This document shows, piece after piece, positions 25,382 through 34,639 of a stretch of 64,000 bases of DNA. The stretch is from contig NZ_JALM01000017.1 of NCBI RefSeq assembly GCF_000737195.2, positions 124,001 through 188,000 of the forward strand. Reading direction: 5' to 3'. Origin of the DNA: Sciscionella sediminilitoris. GTDB lineage: Bacteria; Actinomycetota; Actinomycetes; Mycobacteriales; Pseudonocardiaceae. Both the position numbers and the translations under genes were made by a program. The notes under the pieces are model-generated. The model ran no database searches, was not told where the DNA came from, and saw only the letters and a program-made list of their open reading frames with translations. Position 1 is the stretch's first letter. Every line of letters begins with the position of its first letter.

Positions 25382-27315
25382 AACCGGAATTCGATCACGT
25401 CACGCTCGGCCAGCGGGTGCGGTTCGGCACCGGCAAGGTCGCGGAGCACCTGGCCGAGGAAGTCGCCAGGCTCGGTGCGGAACGGGTGCTGCTGCTGGCT
25501 TCCGCGGACCAGCCTGCCGAACGGGTGAGCGCGGCCATCCAGGTGGCCGGGCGCTGCACGGAGATCGCCCCGCACGTCCCGGTCCCGAACGCCGAACGGG
25601 CCAGGGCACAGGCCGCCGAAACGGGCGCCGACCTGCTGGTGAGTGTGGGCGGCGGTTCGGCGACTGGGCTGGCGAAGGCCGTCGCGCTGACCACCGGGCT
25701 GCCGATCATCGCCGTACCCACCACCTACGCGGGTTCCGAGGCGACCAACGTGTGGGGCCTGACCGAGTCCTCCCGCAAGACAACCGGCGTTGACGAGCGG
25801 GTGCTGCCCGGCACCGTCATCTACGACGCCGCGCTCACCCGGTCCCTGCCGGTCGAGCTTTCCGTGGCCTCCGGGTGCAATGCGCTCGCGCACTGCGTGG
25901 ACGCGCTGTGGGCCCCGCGCATCGATCCGATCGATCAGGCGCTCGCGGGCGAAGCCATCCGCGCACTGGCCGCCGGGCTGCGGCTGATCCGGGCCGATCC
26001 CACCGGTATGGAAGGGCGCGAGCGCACCCTCTACGGCGCCTATCTCGCCGCCGTGGCGTTCACCTCCGCCGGTTCCGGGCTGCACCACAAGATCTGTCAT
26101 GTCCTCGGGGGCGCTTACGACCTGCCGCACGCGCGCACGCACACCGCGGTGCTGCCGTACGTGCTGGCCTTCAACGCACCGGCGGCACCGGAGGCCGCGA
26201 ACCGGATCGCCGCGGCACTCGATGCCGAGGACCCGGTCACCGGATTGTCCGCGCTCTACACCGATCTCGGCGCCACGCACACACTGCGCTCGGTGGGTCT
26301 CGAGAAGTCCGCGATTCCCGAGGCCGCGCGGCTGATCCTGGACGCGGTGCCGCCCGGCAATCCGCGCCCGGTCACCGAGGAGAACCTGACCGCCCTGCTC
26401 ACCTCCGCCTGGGAGGGCCGGGATCCCGCGGAGCCTTCGCCCGGGAAGCAGCAGCGCGTCGAGCAGCGGCTGACCGGGGAAGTACTGGCCTCGTTCGAGG
26501 ACACCCCGGATCCGCGGCTGCGGGAGCTGATGCGCTCGCTGACCGGGCACCTGCACGCGTTCATCCGGGAAACCCGGCTCACCGAACAGGAATGGCAGCG
26601 GGGCATCGATTTCCTGACCGCCGCAGGGCACATCACCGACGACAAACGCCAGGAATTCATCCTGCTCTCCGATGTGCTCGGCGCCTCGATGCAGACCATC
26701 GCGGTCAACAACGAGGCCTACCGGGACGCGACCGAAGCCACCGTGTTCGGCCCGTTCTTCGTCGAGGACTCGCCACTGATCGGCAACGGCGGGGACATCG
26801 CCGCGGACGCCTCCGGCACACCTTGCTGGGTCCAGGGCACCGTGCGCGACACCGAGGGAAATCCCGTCCCCGGAGCACGCATCGAGGTCTGGGAGGCCGA
26901 CGAGACCGGACACTACGACGTGCAGTACCCGGACGGCCGGGTCACCGGTCGCGGGCACCTGTTCGCCGAGGACGACGGGAGCTTCCGGTTCTGGTGCCGC
27001 ACCCCGACCCCGTACCCGATTCCGCACGACGGGCCGGTCGGCGCGCTCCTCGATGCCGTGCACCGCTCCCCCGTGCGCGCCGCCCACCTGCACTTCATGG
27101 TCTCCGCCGAGCGGTTCCGCACCCTGGTGACCCACATCTTCGTGCGCGCGGATCCACAGCTGGCCATCGGCGACGCCGTCTTCGGGGTCAAGGACTCGCT
27201 CATCAAGGACTTCACCGAACAGCCCGCGGGAACACCTGGCCCGGACGGCCGGGACCTCGGGAAGCGCCCCTGGCACAGGGCGCGGTTCGACATCGTCCTG
27301 GCACCCGCCCGCTGA
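25378..27315 (+). CDS. Fused maleylacetate reductase / hydroxyquinol 1,2-dioxygenase
   Basis: A 645-residue two-domain enzyme. Residues 1-352 form a maleylacetate reductase of the iron-alcohol-dehydrogenase fold: NAD loop [11 protein letters not shown] (91-101), PTTYAGSE (114-121) and the histidine cluster HHKICH (236-241). Residues about 360-645 form an intradiol hydroxyquinol 1,2-dioxygenase with the four Fe(III) ligands expected: Tyr513 in GHYDVQY, Tyr546 in [14 protein letters not shown], and His570 and His572 in RAAHLHF. Each part is near full length for its family. The domains catalyse consecutive steps in reverse order: the C-terminus opens hydroxyquinol to maleylacetate, the N-terminus reduces it to 3-oxoadipate. 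Start coupled (ATGA) to the hydroxylase gene. Confidence 0.9.
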   Translation: MKPEFDHVTLGQRVRFGTGKVAEHLAEEVARLGAERVLLLASADQPAERVSAAIQVAGRCTEIAPHVPVPNAERARAQAAETGADLLVSVGGGSATGLAKAVALTTGLPIIAVPTTYAGSEATNVWGLTESSRKTTGVDERVLPGTVIYDAALTRSLPVELSVASGCNALAHCVDALWAPRIDPIDQALAGEAIRALAAGLRLIRADPTGMEGRERTLYGAYLAAVAFTSAGSGLHHKICHVLGGAYDLPHARTHTAVLPYVLAFNAPAAPEAANRIAAALDAEDPVTGLSALYTDLGATHTLRSVGLEKSAIPEAARLILDAVPPGNPRPVTEENLTALLTSAWEGRDPAEPSPGKQQRVEQRLTGEVLASFEDTPDPRLRELMRSLTGHLHAFIRETRLTEQEWQRGIDFLTAAGHITDDKRQEFILLSDVLGASMQTIAVNNEAYRDATEATVFGPFFVEDSPLIGNGGDIAADASGTPCWVQGTVRDTEGNPVPGARIEVWEADETGHYDVQYPDGRVTGRGHLFAEDDGSFRFWCRTPTPYPIPHDGPVGALLDAVHRSPVRAAHLHFMVSAERFRTLVTHIFVRADPQLAIGDAVFGVKDSLIKDFTEQPAGTPGPDGRDLGKRPWHRARFDIVLAPAR

Positions 27316-27340
27316 CGGGAGGGTGTGACACTGCATGTTG

Positions 27341-27378
27341 GCCATATTTGTGGCATGAGCGTAGGGTTAAAGCCTACG
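27341..27378. promoter_or_regulatory. Inverted repeats upstream of the AbiE antitoxin gene
   Basis: GCCA-N6-TGGC (27341-27354) and CGTAGG-N7-CCTACG (27360-27378) lie in the 50 bp before the antitoxin start, the second directly before its GGAGG ribosome site. AbiEi-type antitoxins repress their own operon by binding inverted repeats, so these are operator candidates. The second repeat could also fold as an RNA hairpin next to the ribosome site. Confidence 0.45.
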
Positions 27379-27390
27379 GAGGTGACACTT

Positions 27391-28023
27391 ATGCCCCATA
27401 CGCCCGCGCGAGTGCCACCGGAACTACTCCACGGTTCCTCGCGGGTACTCCGCCCCCGTGATGCCACCGGAGTGTATGCGCATCCGCGCCCCGAGTTCGC
27501 CCGGCTCGAACGGGCCGGCGCCCTGCACCGGTTGGCGACCGGGTATTACGTCCCCGTTCCCGACGACCAGCTCGGCCGCGACTGGCGCCCCGAGCTGGAG
27601 GCGGTCGCGCTGGGGATCGCCGTGGCCGACGAGGGCACCGCCTCGGTCGCACTGATGGGGCTATCCGCTGCTCGCGTGCACACGGCCATCCCACGCGGGC
27701 TGGCTATCGCGGTGGTAGCGACCAGCCGCCACCGTCCGCCCCTGCATCTGGCCGACCGGGATGCGATGGTTCTGTTCGCACGTCGCCGAGTCAGCTCCCT
27801 GGACGTGCAGCACCACACCGGTGAACTCGGCCAGGGATGGATCACCACGATCGAGCAGACCACACTCGATCTCGTTGCCCGGCCGACGCTGGGCGGGCTT
27901 CCCGATCAGGCCTTGAACGCCGCGCACGCCTTGCTCGCCCGCTGTGACCGGGACCTGTTGAACGAACTCGCCGTTACACAGCGCCGTCAAGCCAGTCTCT
28001 CCCGCCTCTACTCCGTAGCATGA
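27391..28023 (+). CDS. AbiEi family antitoxin (type IV toxin-antitoxin)
   Basis: About 210 residues: an N-terminal winged-helix-like region (FARLERAGALHRLATGYYVPVP) typical of AbiEi, then a C-terminal antitoxin domain (about 75-205). The ATG at 27391 follows GGAGGT by seven bases; upstream in-frame ATG codons lack such a site. The toxin gene begins three bases after its stop. In known AbiE systems the antitoxin both represses transcription and counteracts the nucleotidyltransferase without stable binding. Confidence 0.8.
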   Translation: MPHTPARVPPELLHGSSRVLRPRDATGVYAHPRPEFARLERAGALHRLATGYYVPVPDDQLGRDWRPELEAVALGIAVADEGTASVALMGLSAARVHTAIPRGLAIAVVATSRHRPPLHLADRDAMVLFARRRVSSLDVQHHTGELGQGWITTIEQTTLDLVARPTLGGLPDQALNAAHALLARCDRDLLNELAVTQRRQASLSRLYSVA

Positions 28024-28026
28024 ATC

Positions 28027-28797
28027 ATGCTCGATCCCAACGAAGCGGCCGCCATCGCCGAAGAATTCGGCGTCGCCCGCACACAAGTGCGCCGCGACCA
28101 CCTGATCTCCCATCTACTCGCCGCGGTCAGTGAACACCTGCCCGGCGAGGTCCTGTTCTTCGGTGGAACCGCCTTGTCCCGCACCTTCGCCCCGCACGGC
28201 CGACTGTCCGAGGACATCGACCTGATCGCACACGGAAACCGTAGCCGTACAGCGAAGGCTCTCGACACCATCCTGCTCCGCGCCACCCGGCGCGAGTACC
28301 CGGGGCTGCGCTGGCAGCCCGCGCTCTCGGCGGTCAGCAACTCCACACCCGCCGTACTCGTCGCACCGGACGGCACGAGCGTGCGTATCCAGTTGCTCAG
28401 CCCGACCGGCTACCCTCCCTGGCCAGTCGAACCACAGGCAATCACGCAACGCTACAGCGACACCCCACCGGCCACCCTGAATGTACCCACCGCGCCGGCC
28501 TTCACCGCCTGGAAAACCGTCGCCTGGACACAACGTGCCGCTTCCCGCGACCTCTACGATCTCTGGCTGCTGGCCCGCCTCGGCCTCATCACCGCCGATG
28601 CCGCCGAACTCTTCAAACGCTTCGGCCCCACGAACAGGCCACCGGCCGACACACTGTTCACCGATGCGCCCGAGGAACCCACATGGACGCGCGAACTCGC
28701 CGGGCAAACCCGCCTGAACGTCACCGCCACCGCAGCACTGAATGAGGTACGCCAAGCATGGAGCACCGCTACTCAAGCACGCAGCGGACAGATCTGA
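28027..28797 (+). CDS. AbiEii/AbiGii family nucleotidyltransferase toxin
   Basis: 256 residues with the nucleotidyltransferase core: GGTALSR at 46-52 and SEDIDL at 61-66 supply the phosphate-binding and metal-binding acidic residues. The downstream helical part AFTAWKTVAWTQRAASRDLYDLWLLARLG matches the rest of the AbiEii fold. Such toxins transfer nucleotides to targets such as tRNA ends and halt growth, and many protect against phage. It forms a two-gene operon with the antitoxin and converges with the nei-like gene, leaving four bases between stops. Confidence 0.85.
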   Translation: MLDPNEAAAIAEEFGVARTQVRRDHLISHLLAAVSEHLPGEVLFFGGTALSRTFAPHGRLSEDIDLIAHGNRSRTAKALDTILLRATRREYPGLRWQPALSAVSNSTPAVLVAPDGTSVRIQLLSPTGYPPWPVEPQAITQRYSDTPPATLNVPTAPAFTAWKTVAWTQRAASRDLYDLWLLARLGLITADAAELFKRFGPTNRPPADTLFTDAPEEPTWTRELAGQTRLNVTATAALNEVRQAWSTATQARSGQI

Positions 28798-28801
28798 ACG
28801 G

Positions 28802-29611
28802 CTAACCCGCCTGGCAGCTCGGGCACCAGTAGAGATTGCGCCCGGCCAGCTCCGCCATCGCCACCGAGGTACCGCACACATGGCAGGGCATCCCCGCCCT
28901 GCGGTAGACGTACACCTCTCCCCCGTGCCGATCCTTGCGCGGCGCGCGACCGGCCACCCGCGGATCGTGCTCGGGCCGCACGGTGTCGATCCGCCCGACC
29001 CGAACCCCGTCCCGCATCAGCGCGACCAGGTCGGCCCACAGCACCGACCACAGCTCCCCGTCGATCTCCCGGCCGGGCCGATACGGCGGAATCCCGTGCC
29101 GGAACAACAGCTCGGCCCGGTACACGTTCCCGACCCCGGCGAGCACGCTCTGGTCCATGAGCAGCGCGGCGATGCTGGTCTTGGAGCGGGCGATCCGCGC
29201 GTGCGCGAGTTCGGGCTTGGCGTCCTTGCGCAGCGGGTCCGGGCCGAGCCTGGCGAGCATCCGGTCCACGGCGAGGACGTTGAGCAGTTCGCATTTGGTC
29301 GGCCCGCGCAGGTCGGTGGTGTGGGTCTCACCGGTCAGCCGCATCCGCACCTTGCCGACGGGTTCGGGCGCGGGGTTCTCGAGTTCGGTGAAGGCACCGT
29401 AGAGGCCGAGGTGCACGTGCACGATGCGCCGGTCGTCGTACCGGTGGAACAGGTGCTTGCCGTAGGCCTCGGCCCGCTGCAGCACCATGCCGTCGATGGA
29501 CTCGGCCTCGAGCGCGAACCGTCCCTGCGGGCTGGAGACGGTGACCGGCTTGCGGGCGTAGCGGCGCTGGTGCAGCTTCGCGAGCCGGTGCAGGGTGTGC
29601 CCCTCGGGCAT
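28802..29611 (-). CDS. nei: Fpg/Nei family DNA glycosylase, endonuclease VIII-like (Rv2464c type)
   Basis: 269 residues. Removes oxidised bases and cuts the abasic site. The N-terminal PEGHTLHRLA supplies Pro2 and Glu3, the catalytic pair after Met removal. The helix-two-turn-helix LLMDQSVLAGVGNVYRAELLFRHGI binds DNA, and the C-terminal zinc finger CHVC-X15-CPSC is intact. It lies two bases downstream of rpiB, as Rv2464c/Rv2465c do in M. tuberculosis. This marks the left end of the conserved core. Confidence 0.92.
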   Translation of the reverse strand: MPEGHTLHRLAKLHQRRYARKPVTVSSPQGRFALEAESIDGMVLQRAEAYGKHLFHRYDDRRIVHVHLGLYGAFTELENPAPEPVGKVRMRLTGETHTTDLRGPTKCELLNVLAVDRMLARLGPDPLRKDAKPELAHARIARSKTSIAALLMDQSVLAGVGNVYRAELLFRHGIPPYRPGREIDGELWSVLWADLVALMRDGVRVGRIDTVRPEHDPRVAGRAPRKDRHGGEVYVYRRAGMPCHVCGTSVAMAELAGRNLYWCPSCQAG

Positions 29612-29613
29612 GG

Positions 29614-30087
29614 TTACGGCAGCCTTGGCGGCTCGCCGCTCGATTCGTACTCGGAGAGCATCGCGATCCGGCGCTTGTGCCGTTCCCCGTCGGAGAACGG
29701 TGTCGCCAGGAAGGCCTCGGCGATCGCGATGGCTTCCTCGGTGCTGTGCATCCGGGCGCCGATCCCGGCCACCTGGGCGTTGTTGTGCTCGCGGGCGAGA
29801 CTCGCGGTCTCGGTGCTCCAGGCGAGCGCGGCACGGGCCCCGGGCACCTTGTTCGCGGCGATCTGCTCGCCGTTCCCGGAGCCGCCGATGACGATACCGA
29901 GGCTGCCCTCGTCGGCGACGGTGCGCCGCGCGGTCTCCACGCAGAACGGCGGGTAGTCGTCGTCCGGGTCGTAGGCGGCGGGCCCGACATCCACGACGTC
30001 GTGCCCAGCCTTGCTCAGGTGGGCGATCAGCTCGCCTTTGAGTTCGTATCCAGCGTGATCGGAACCAAGGTAAACGCGCACGGCCAA
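29614..30087 (-). CDS. rpiB: Ribose-5-phosphate isomerase B
   Basis: 157 residues. Interconverts ribose 5-phosphate and ribulose 5-phosphate in the pentose phosphate pathway. The N-terminal YLGSDHAGYELK is characteristic. The catalytic base is Glu74 in GGSGNGEQ, replacing the Cys of the E. coli enzyme, as known for mycobacterial RpiB. The following HNNAQVAGIGARM stretch is normal. It precedes nei on the same strand and is divergent from the ComB-like gene across a 44-bp gap. Confidence 0.95.
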   Translation of the reverse strand: MAVRVYLGSDHAGYELKGELIAHLSKAGHDVVDVGPAAYDPDDDYPPFCVETARRTVADEGSLGIVIGGSGNGEQIAANKVPGARAALAWSTETASLAREHNNAQVAGIGARMHSTEEAIAIAEAFLATPFSDGERHKRRIAMLSEYESSGEPPRLP

Positions 30088-30131
30088 AAGTCTGTCACCT
30101 CCTGTTCCGCGGCTGCATTAGGGTCGCCCGC

Positions 30132-30866
30132 ATGGAGGATTACCACCGTCAGCTCGACCATCCGGTTCGCTGTGATTGGGGCCCGGAAGGGCTCGACGCG
30201 CTCGCCGATTGCGCGGTGCTGATCATCGTCGACGTCCTCTCCTTCTCCACCTCGACCACGATCGTCACCGAGCGGGGTTCCTCGGTGCTTCCGCTGCGGA
30301 TGACCGACGAGGGCGAGTTCGACGCGGCCCGGGCACGCGGTGCGGTGCTCGCCGGGGACCGGTCCTGGACACTGCGCCCGTCCTCGCTCACCGGTATGGA
30401 GCAGGGGGTGCTGCTCGGGCTGCCTTCGCCGAACGGTGCCACGCTGTGCACCCTCGCGGCGGGCACCGGGGCCACGGTGCTGATCGGGAGCCTGCGCAAT
30501 GCGAGCGCGGTGGCCGCGGCCGCCGCACGGCACGGCGGGCCGATCGGGGTGCTCGCGGCGGGTGAACGCTGGGGCAGCCGCTCCGGACCGCTGCGCGTCG
30601 CGGTGGAGGATCAGCTCGGCGCGGGTGCGATCGTCAGCGCGCTCGAATCCGCCCGCTCCCCCGAGGCCGAACTGGCCGCTGCCGGGTTCGCCGCGTCGCG
30701 GCCCCGGCTCGCCCCGGTGCTGCGGGACTGTGTCTCCGGGCGGGAACTGATCACCAAGGGGCACCCCGGGGATGTGGAGCTGGCGGCCGAACACGATGTG
30801 ACCGGGGTGGTCCCGGAACTGCGGGACGGGATCCTCGCGCCGCAGCGGGTGCCGGGCCTTGCTTGA
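30132..30866 (+). CDS. ComB-like 2-phosphosulfolactate phosphatase family protein
   Basis: 244 residues of the ComB fold (pfam ComB). The motif VDVLSFSTSTTIVTERG near the N-terminus and LPSPNGATLCTLAAG in the middle are family landmarks, with the metal-binding Asp in VDVLSF. In archaea ComB makes sulfolactate for coenzyme M. Actinobacteria lack that pathway, so the phosphatase substrate here is unknown. Its last eight bases overlap the TTG start of the next gene. Confidence 0.8.
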   Translation: MEDYHRQLDHPVRCDWGPEGLDALADCAVLIIVDVLSFSTSTTIVTERGSSVLPLRMTDEGEFDAARARGAVLAGDRSWTLRPSSLTGMEQGVLLGLPSPNGATLCTLAAGTGATVLIGSLRNASAVAAAAARHGGPIGVLAAGERWGSRSGPLRVAVEDQLGAGAIVSALESARSPEAELAAAGFAASRPRLAPVLRDCVSGRELITKGHPGDVELAAEHDVTGVVPELRDGILAPQRVPGLA

Positions 30867-31539
30867 CCGGTGGGTGGAGCTCGCGGCGGGTGTCTGGGTG
30901 GTGCGCAACCGCGAGCTCGACCTGAACCTCGGCTTCGTGCTCGGTTCCCGCTCCGGTCTGGTGGTGGACACCGGTTTCGGTGCGGCGCACGGGGCGGCGT
31001 TCGCCGAGGCGATCCGGGAGCGCACCCCGCTGCCGCTGTCCGTGGTGCTCACCCACGCCCATTTCGACCACGTGCTCGGCACCTCGGCGTTCCCGGGCGC
31101 CGAGGTGTACGCGCATCCGGTGTGCGCGGCACGACTGGCCGAGATCACTGTTCACGACCGAGAACAGTGGTCACAGGAGTGTCCGGCGTTCACCGAGGAG
31201 ATCACCGTTTCCCCGGTCGTGCCGCCGACCCACCCGACCGCGGACCACACGCTCGACCTCGGCGGGCGCACGGCGCGGCTGCTGCATCCGGGCCGCGGGC
31301 ACACCGGAGGCGACCTGATCGTGCACATCCCGGACGCGGCCTGCGTGTTCGCCGGGGACCTCGTCGAACAGGGCGCCGAACCGCAGGCGGGCGAGGACGC
31401 GTTCCCCGCCGAGTGGCCCGCCAGCCTGGAGCGCCTGCTCGCGCTGCACCCGAAGGTCGTGGTCCCCGGTCACGGTGAACCGGTGGCCCCCGCCTTCGTG
31501 GCCGCTCAGCGCGAATCGCTCACAGCTGGATGGACTTGA
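30859..31539 (+). CDS. MBL-fold metallo-hydrolase
   Basis: 226-residue metallo-beta-lactamase-fold hydrolase. The metal site HAHFDH at 66-71 is intact, with a downstream His in GRGHTGGD, Asp in FAGDLVE and His in VVPGHGEP. The TTG start gives an eight-base overlap with the ComB-like gene; GTG codons a few residues in are alternatives. The small size fits glyoxalase II-like or related enzymes; substrate unassigned. Its 3' end overlaps the convergent aldehyde dehydrogenase gene by 20 bp. Confidence 0.8.
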   Translation: MLDRWVELAAGVWVVRNRELDLNLGFVLGSRSGLVVDTGFGAAHGAAFAEAIRERTPLPLSVVLTHAHFDHVLGTSAFPGAEVYAHPVCAARLAEITVHDREQWSQECPAFTEEITVSPVVPPTHPTADHTLDLGGRTARLLHPGRGHTGGDLIVHIPDAACVFAGDLVEQGAEPQAGEDAFPAEWPASLERLLALHPKVVVPGHGEPVAPAFVAAQRESLTAGWT

Positions 31540-32947
31540 CCTCGGTGAACTCCTCGAGCCCGTAGCGCCCGAGTTCCCTGCCGATGCCGGACTGCCGGTA
31601 CCCGCCGAACGGGGCGACCGGGTTGAACGCGCCGCCGTTCACGTCGACCTGTCCGGTGCGCAGCCGCCGCGCGAAGGCCAGTGCCCGGTCCGGATCGGCG
31701 GAGGACACTCCCCCGGCGAGTCCGTAGACGGTGGCGTTCGCGATACGTGCCGCGTCCTCCTCGTCCGCGTAGGGCATGATCGACAGCGCCGGTCCGAAGA
31801 TCTCCTCGTTGGCGATGGTCATCTCCGGGCGCACCCCGGCGAAGATGGTGGGCGCGACATAGGCGCCGCGGTCCGGCAGCCCCTCGGCCTCGGCACCGCC
31901 GAGCACCACGTCCGCCCCTTCGCTGGCCCCGGTGCGGTAGTAGCCGAGCACCCGCTCGCGCTGCGCGGCCGAGGACATCGGGCCGACGCGGGTTCCCGGA
32001 TCGGTCGGGTCACCGACGGCGTACTTCGCGGCCGCGGCGACGGCGAGTTCCACGATCTCGTCGTGCCGCGCGGCGGGCACCAGCATCCTGGTGAGCGCGG
32101 TGCAGGTCTGGCCGCCGTTGATGTAGCAGTTCGCCAGCCCCAGCTTGACCGCCTTGCCGAAGTCGGCGTCGTCGAGCAGCACGTTCGCCGATTTCCCGCC
32201 CAGTTCCAGGGCGACCTTCTTCACCGTGTCCGCGGCCGACTTGGCCACCAGTTTGCCCGCGCGGGTGGATCCGGTGAACGAGATCATGTCGATGCCCTCG
32301 TGCGCGGACAGCGCCGCGCCCACCACGTCCCCGGTGCCGTGCACCAGGTTGAACACGCCGGCGGGAAGGCCGATCCGGTCCAGGATGTCGGCGAAGATCC
32401 CCGCCGAGAGCGGGGCGATCTCCGAGGGCTTGAGCACCACGGTGTTGCCCGCGACGAGCGCGGGGGCCACCTTGTTGACCACCTGGTGCAGCGGGTAGTT
32501 CCACGGGGTGATCGCGCCGACCACGCCGACCGGTTCCCGCACCACCAGCGAGTTGCCGATCCGCTCCTCGAAGGCGTATCCGGCCTCGAGCAGGTCCGCG
32601 AGGCCCGCCGAGGTCGATGCGGGCAGACCGGCCTGCACCTTCTGCGCGAAGGTGATCGGCGAACCCATCTCGGCGGTGATGGTCGCGGCGATCTCGGAAC
32701 CGCGCGCGCCGAGCTCCCCGGCCAGCGCGCGCACCACGGCGATCCGGTCGGCGAGCGGGGTGTCGGCCCAGGCCGGTTGCGCCGCGGCTGCCGCGGCCAC
32801 CGCGTCGTCCACATCGGCGCGCGTCCCGGCCGGGACCGAGGCGATGACCTCTTCGGTCGCCGGGTTCACGACCTCGATGCGTTCGCTGCCACCGCGCTGC
32901 TGCCCGGCGATGACGTGCTCGGTACTTGTCGTGACTGGCGCGGCCAT
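31520..32947 (-). CDS. Aldehyde dehydrogenase family protein
   Basis: 475 residues. Oxidises an aldehyde to the acid with NAD(P). Catalytic Glu248 in ELGGK and Cys282 in GGQTCTA are present, with Asn150 in ITPWNYP and the coenzyme loop FTGSTRAGK. The ATG at 32947 follows GGGAGG, eight bases away; the 15 codons upstream lack a site. The substrate cannot be set from the sequence. It lies downstream of the secreted peptidase gene on the same strand, about 65 bp away, and converges with the MBL gene. Confidence 0.9.
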   Translation of the reverse strand: MAAPVTTSTEHVIAGQQRGGSERIEVVNPATEEVIASVPAGTRADVDDAVAAAAAAQPAWADTPLADRIAVVRALAGELGARGSEIAATITAEMGSPITFAQKVQAGLPASTSAGLADLLEAGYAFEERIGNSLVVREPVGVVGAITPWNYPLHQVVNKVAPALVAGNTVVLKPSEIAPLSAGIFADILDRIGLPAGVFNLVHGTGDVVGAALSAHEGIDMISFTGSTRAGKLVAKSAADTVKKVALELGGKSANVLLDDADFGKAVKLGLANCYINGGQTCTALTRMLVPAARHDEIVELAVAAAAKYAVGDPTDPGTRVGPMSSAAQRERVLGYYRTGASEGADVVLGGAEAEGLPDRGAYVAPTIFAGVRPEMTIANEEIFGPALSIMPYADEEDAARIANATVYGLAGGVSSADPDRALAFARRLRTGQVDVNGGAFNPVAPFGGYRQSGIGRELGRYGLEEFTEVKSIQL

Positions 32948-33011
32948 GGGGCTTCCTCCCGGTGGGCGGTGACTCGACTGATCACCGCCCACCTTGCCAC
33001 ATTCCCCGGAG

Positions 33012-34574
33012 TCAGAAATGCAGCGCGGGAAGCAGCGAGCGGTGCTCCTCGGCCGTGCGCTTCTGTGCTTCCGCGTTCTCCGGCTGTGGATCGGGCAGCG
33101 GGGCGCAGGTCACGTCCGACTGGCGGCCCGGTTTGCGGTCCGGGAGCTTGCCGGTGGCCAGATAGTCCGCGATCCGGTCGTCCACGCAGGCGTTGCCGTA
33201 GAGCGAATCGGCGTGCGCGGTCCCGCCCGGTTCCCCGATCAGCCGGGCACCCGGGTAGCGGGAACGGACCTCGAGGCTGCCCTCGAACGGGGTGGCCGCG
33301 TCCAGGGTCTCCCCGATGAGCAGCGCGCTCTTGGTCTTCGACCCGTCCACCTGCACCGGTTTGCCCGCTTTGGCCGGCCAATTCAGGCAGGGGGCGTTGT
33401 ACCAGGTGTTCGACCAGGCGTTGAACGGCGCGGTGGCGTGGATCCGCCAGGCATCGGCCCGCCACTTGCCATACGAACGCGGCCACTGGATGTCGGTGCA
33501 CTGCACCGCGTTGTACACCGCGTAGTTGTTCTCGCTGTCCGGTTCGGTGGTCGGGCCGAACTCGGAGATCAGCGGTTCCGCGTCACCCTTGTTCACCCAG
33601 GCCGAGAAGGCGTCCGCCAGTTCGGTCCACACCACCCGGTAGTACCCGGCGCTCTGGAAGATGTCGGTCCACTCGGCCGGGCCGATCTTGCCCCCAGCGG
33701 GCGCGCGCTTGAGCCGGTCCCGCTGCTGATACCACTGCGCATGCACGGCTTGTTTGGTCTTGCCGAGGTGGTAGACATCGTCGTGCTTGGCCAGCCACTC
33801 GAACCAGATCCCCAGATTGCGGTCGAAGGCGTACTCCTGGTTCAGGTTGGCCTGGTACCAGATGTTGCGCGGGTCCACATTGGAGTCGAGCACCATGCGC
33901 CGCATCCGGTCCGGGTGCAGCGTGCTGTACACCTGGCCGAGGTAGGTGCCGTAGGAGAAGCCGAGGAAGTTGATCTGCTCGGCGCCGAGCGCGGTGCGGA
34001 TCGCTTCCATATCGGAGACCGAGTCGGTGGTCTTCATGTGCTCGAGCAGTTTTCCGCCGTTGCGCCCGCAGGCCTTGGCGTAGTCGTGCTTGTGCTTGCG
34101 CCAGTACTGTTCGATTCCCGGCCGGTCGGGTGTGTAGTCGGGCCGGTTGAACCCGGTTTCCTTCGGATCGCAGGAGAGTTTCGGCGTGGACTCGCCGACC
34201 CCGCGCGGGTCGAAGCCGATCCAGTCGTAGGCCTTGCCCACCCCGTTCGGCACCTTCTTGCCCTGGGTGGCCATCCGCAGCCCGGCCCCACCCGGACCAC
34301 CCGGGTTGACCAGCATGACGCCCTGATAGGCCGAATCCGGCACGGTGTGCTTGATCCGCGAGACGGCGATCGACACCGTGCCCGCGCCGGGATCGGCCGG
34401 ATCGAGCGGCGCCTTCACCGTGCCGCACTGCGCGCCCGCCTTCTGCAGATCGGCCGACGCGCACTTACCCCAGTCGATCCCGTCCTGGTGCTGTGCCGCG
34501 GCCGCGGGCGTGACGGTGAGTGCCGCACCGAGCAGCAGCCCGCACGCGAGCGTGGCGGTCCCGGTCTTGTTCAT
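33012..34574 (-). CDS. Secreted alpha/beta-hydrolase, tripeptidyl aminopeptidase (TAP) family
   Basis: 520 residues with a Sec signal peptide (1-27, ending PAAAA). The family stretch NPGGPGGAG (oxyanion side, 90-98), [10 protein letters not shown] (121-130) and nucleophile GFSYGT (Ser207, 205-210) are all present. The C-terminal TAP-like domain ([16 protein letters not shown], then the His in GGTAHADSL) completes the triad. Such exoenzymes release N-terminal di- or tripeptides outside the cell. It is preceded by its own start and has no coupled partner. Confidence 0.88.
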   Translation of the reverse strand: MNKTGTATLACGLLLGAALTVTPAAAAQHQDGIDWGKCASADLQKAGAQCGTVKAPLDPADPGAGTVSIAVSRIKHTVPDSAYQGVMLVNPGGPGGAGLRMATQGKKVPNGVGKAYDWIGFDPRGVGESTPKLSCDPKETGFNRPDYTPDRPGIEQYWRKHKHDYAKACGRNGGKLLEHMKTTDSVSDMEAIRTALGAEQINFLGFSYGTYLGQVYSTLHPDRMRRMVLDSNVDPRNIWYQANLNQEYAFDRNLGIWFEWLAKHDDVYHLGKTKQAVHAQWYQQRDRLKRAPAGGKIGPAEWTDIFQSAGYYRVVWTELADAFSAWVNKGDAEPLISEFGPTTEPDSENNYAVYNAVQCTDIQWPRSYGKWRADAWRIHATAPFNAWSNTWYNAPCLNWPAKAGKPVQVDGSKTKSALLIGETLDAATPFEGSLEVRSRYPGARLIGEPGGTAHADSLYGNACVDDRIADYLATGKLPDRKPGRQSDVTCAPLPDPQPENAEAQKRTAEEHRSLLPALHF

Positions 34575-34639
34575 CGCTGTTCCCTGCCCATGTGTTCTGC
34601 CCAGCCCCTGCGTGAGTAGTCCTGTGTGATCGCAAGACC

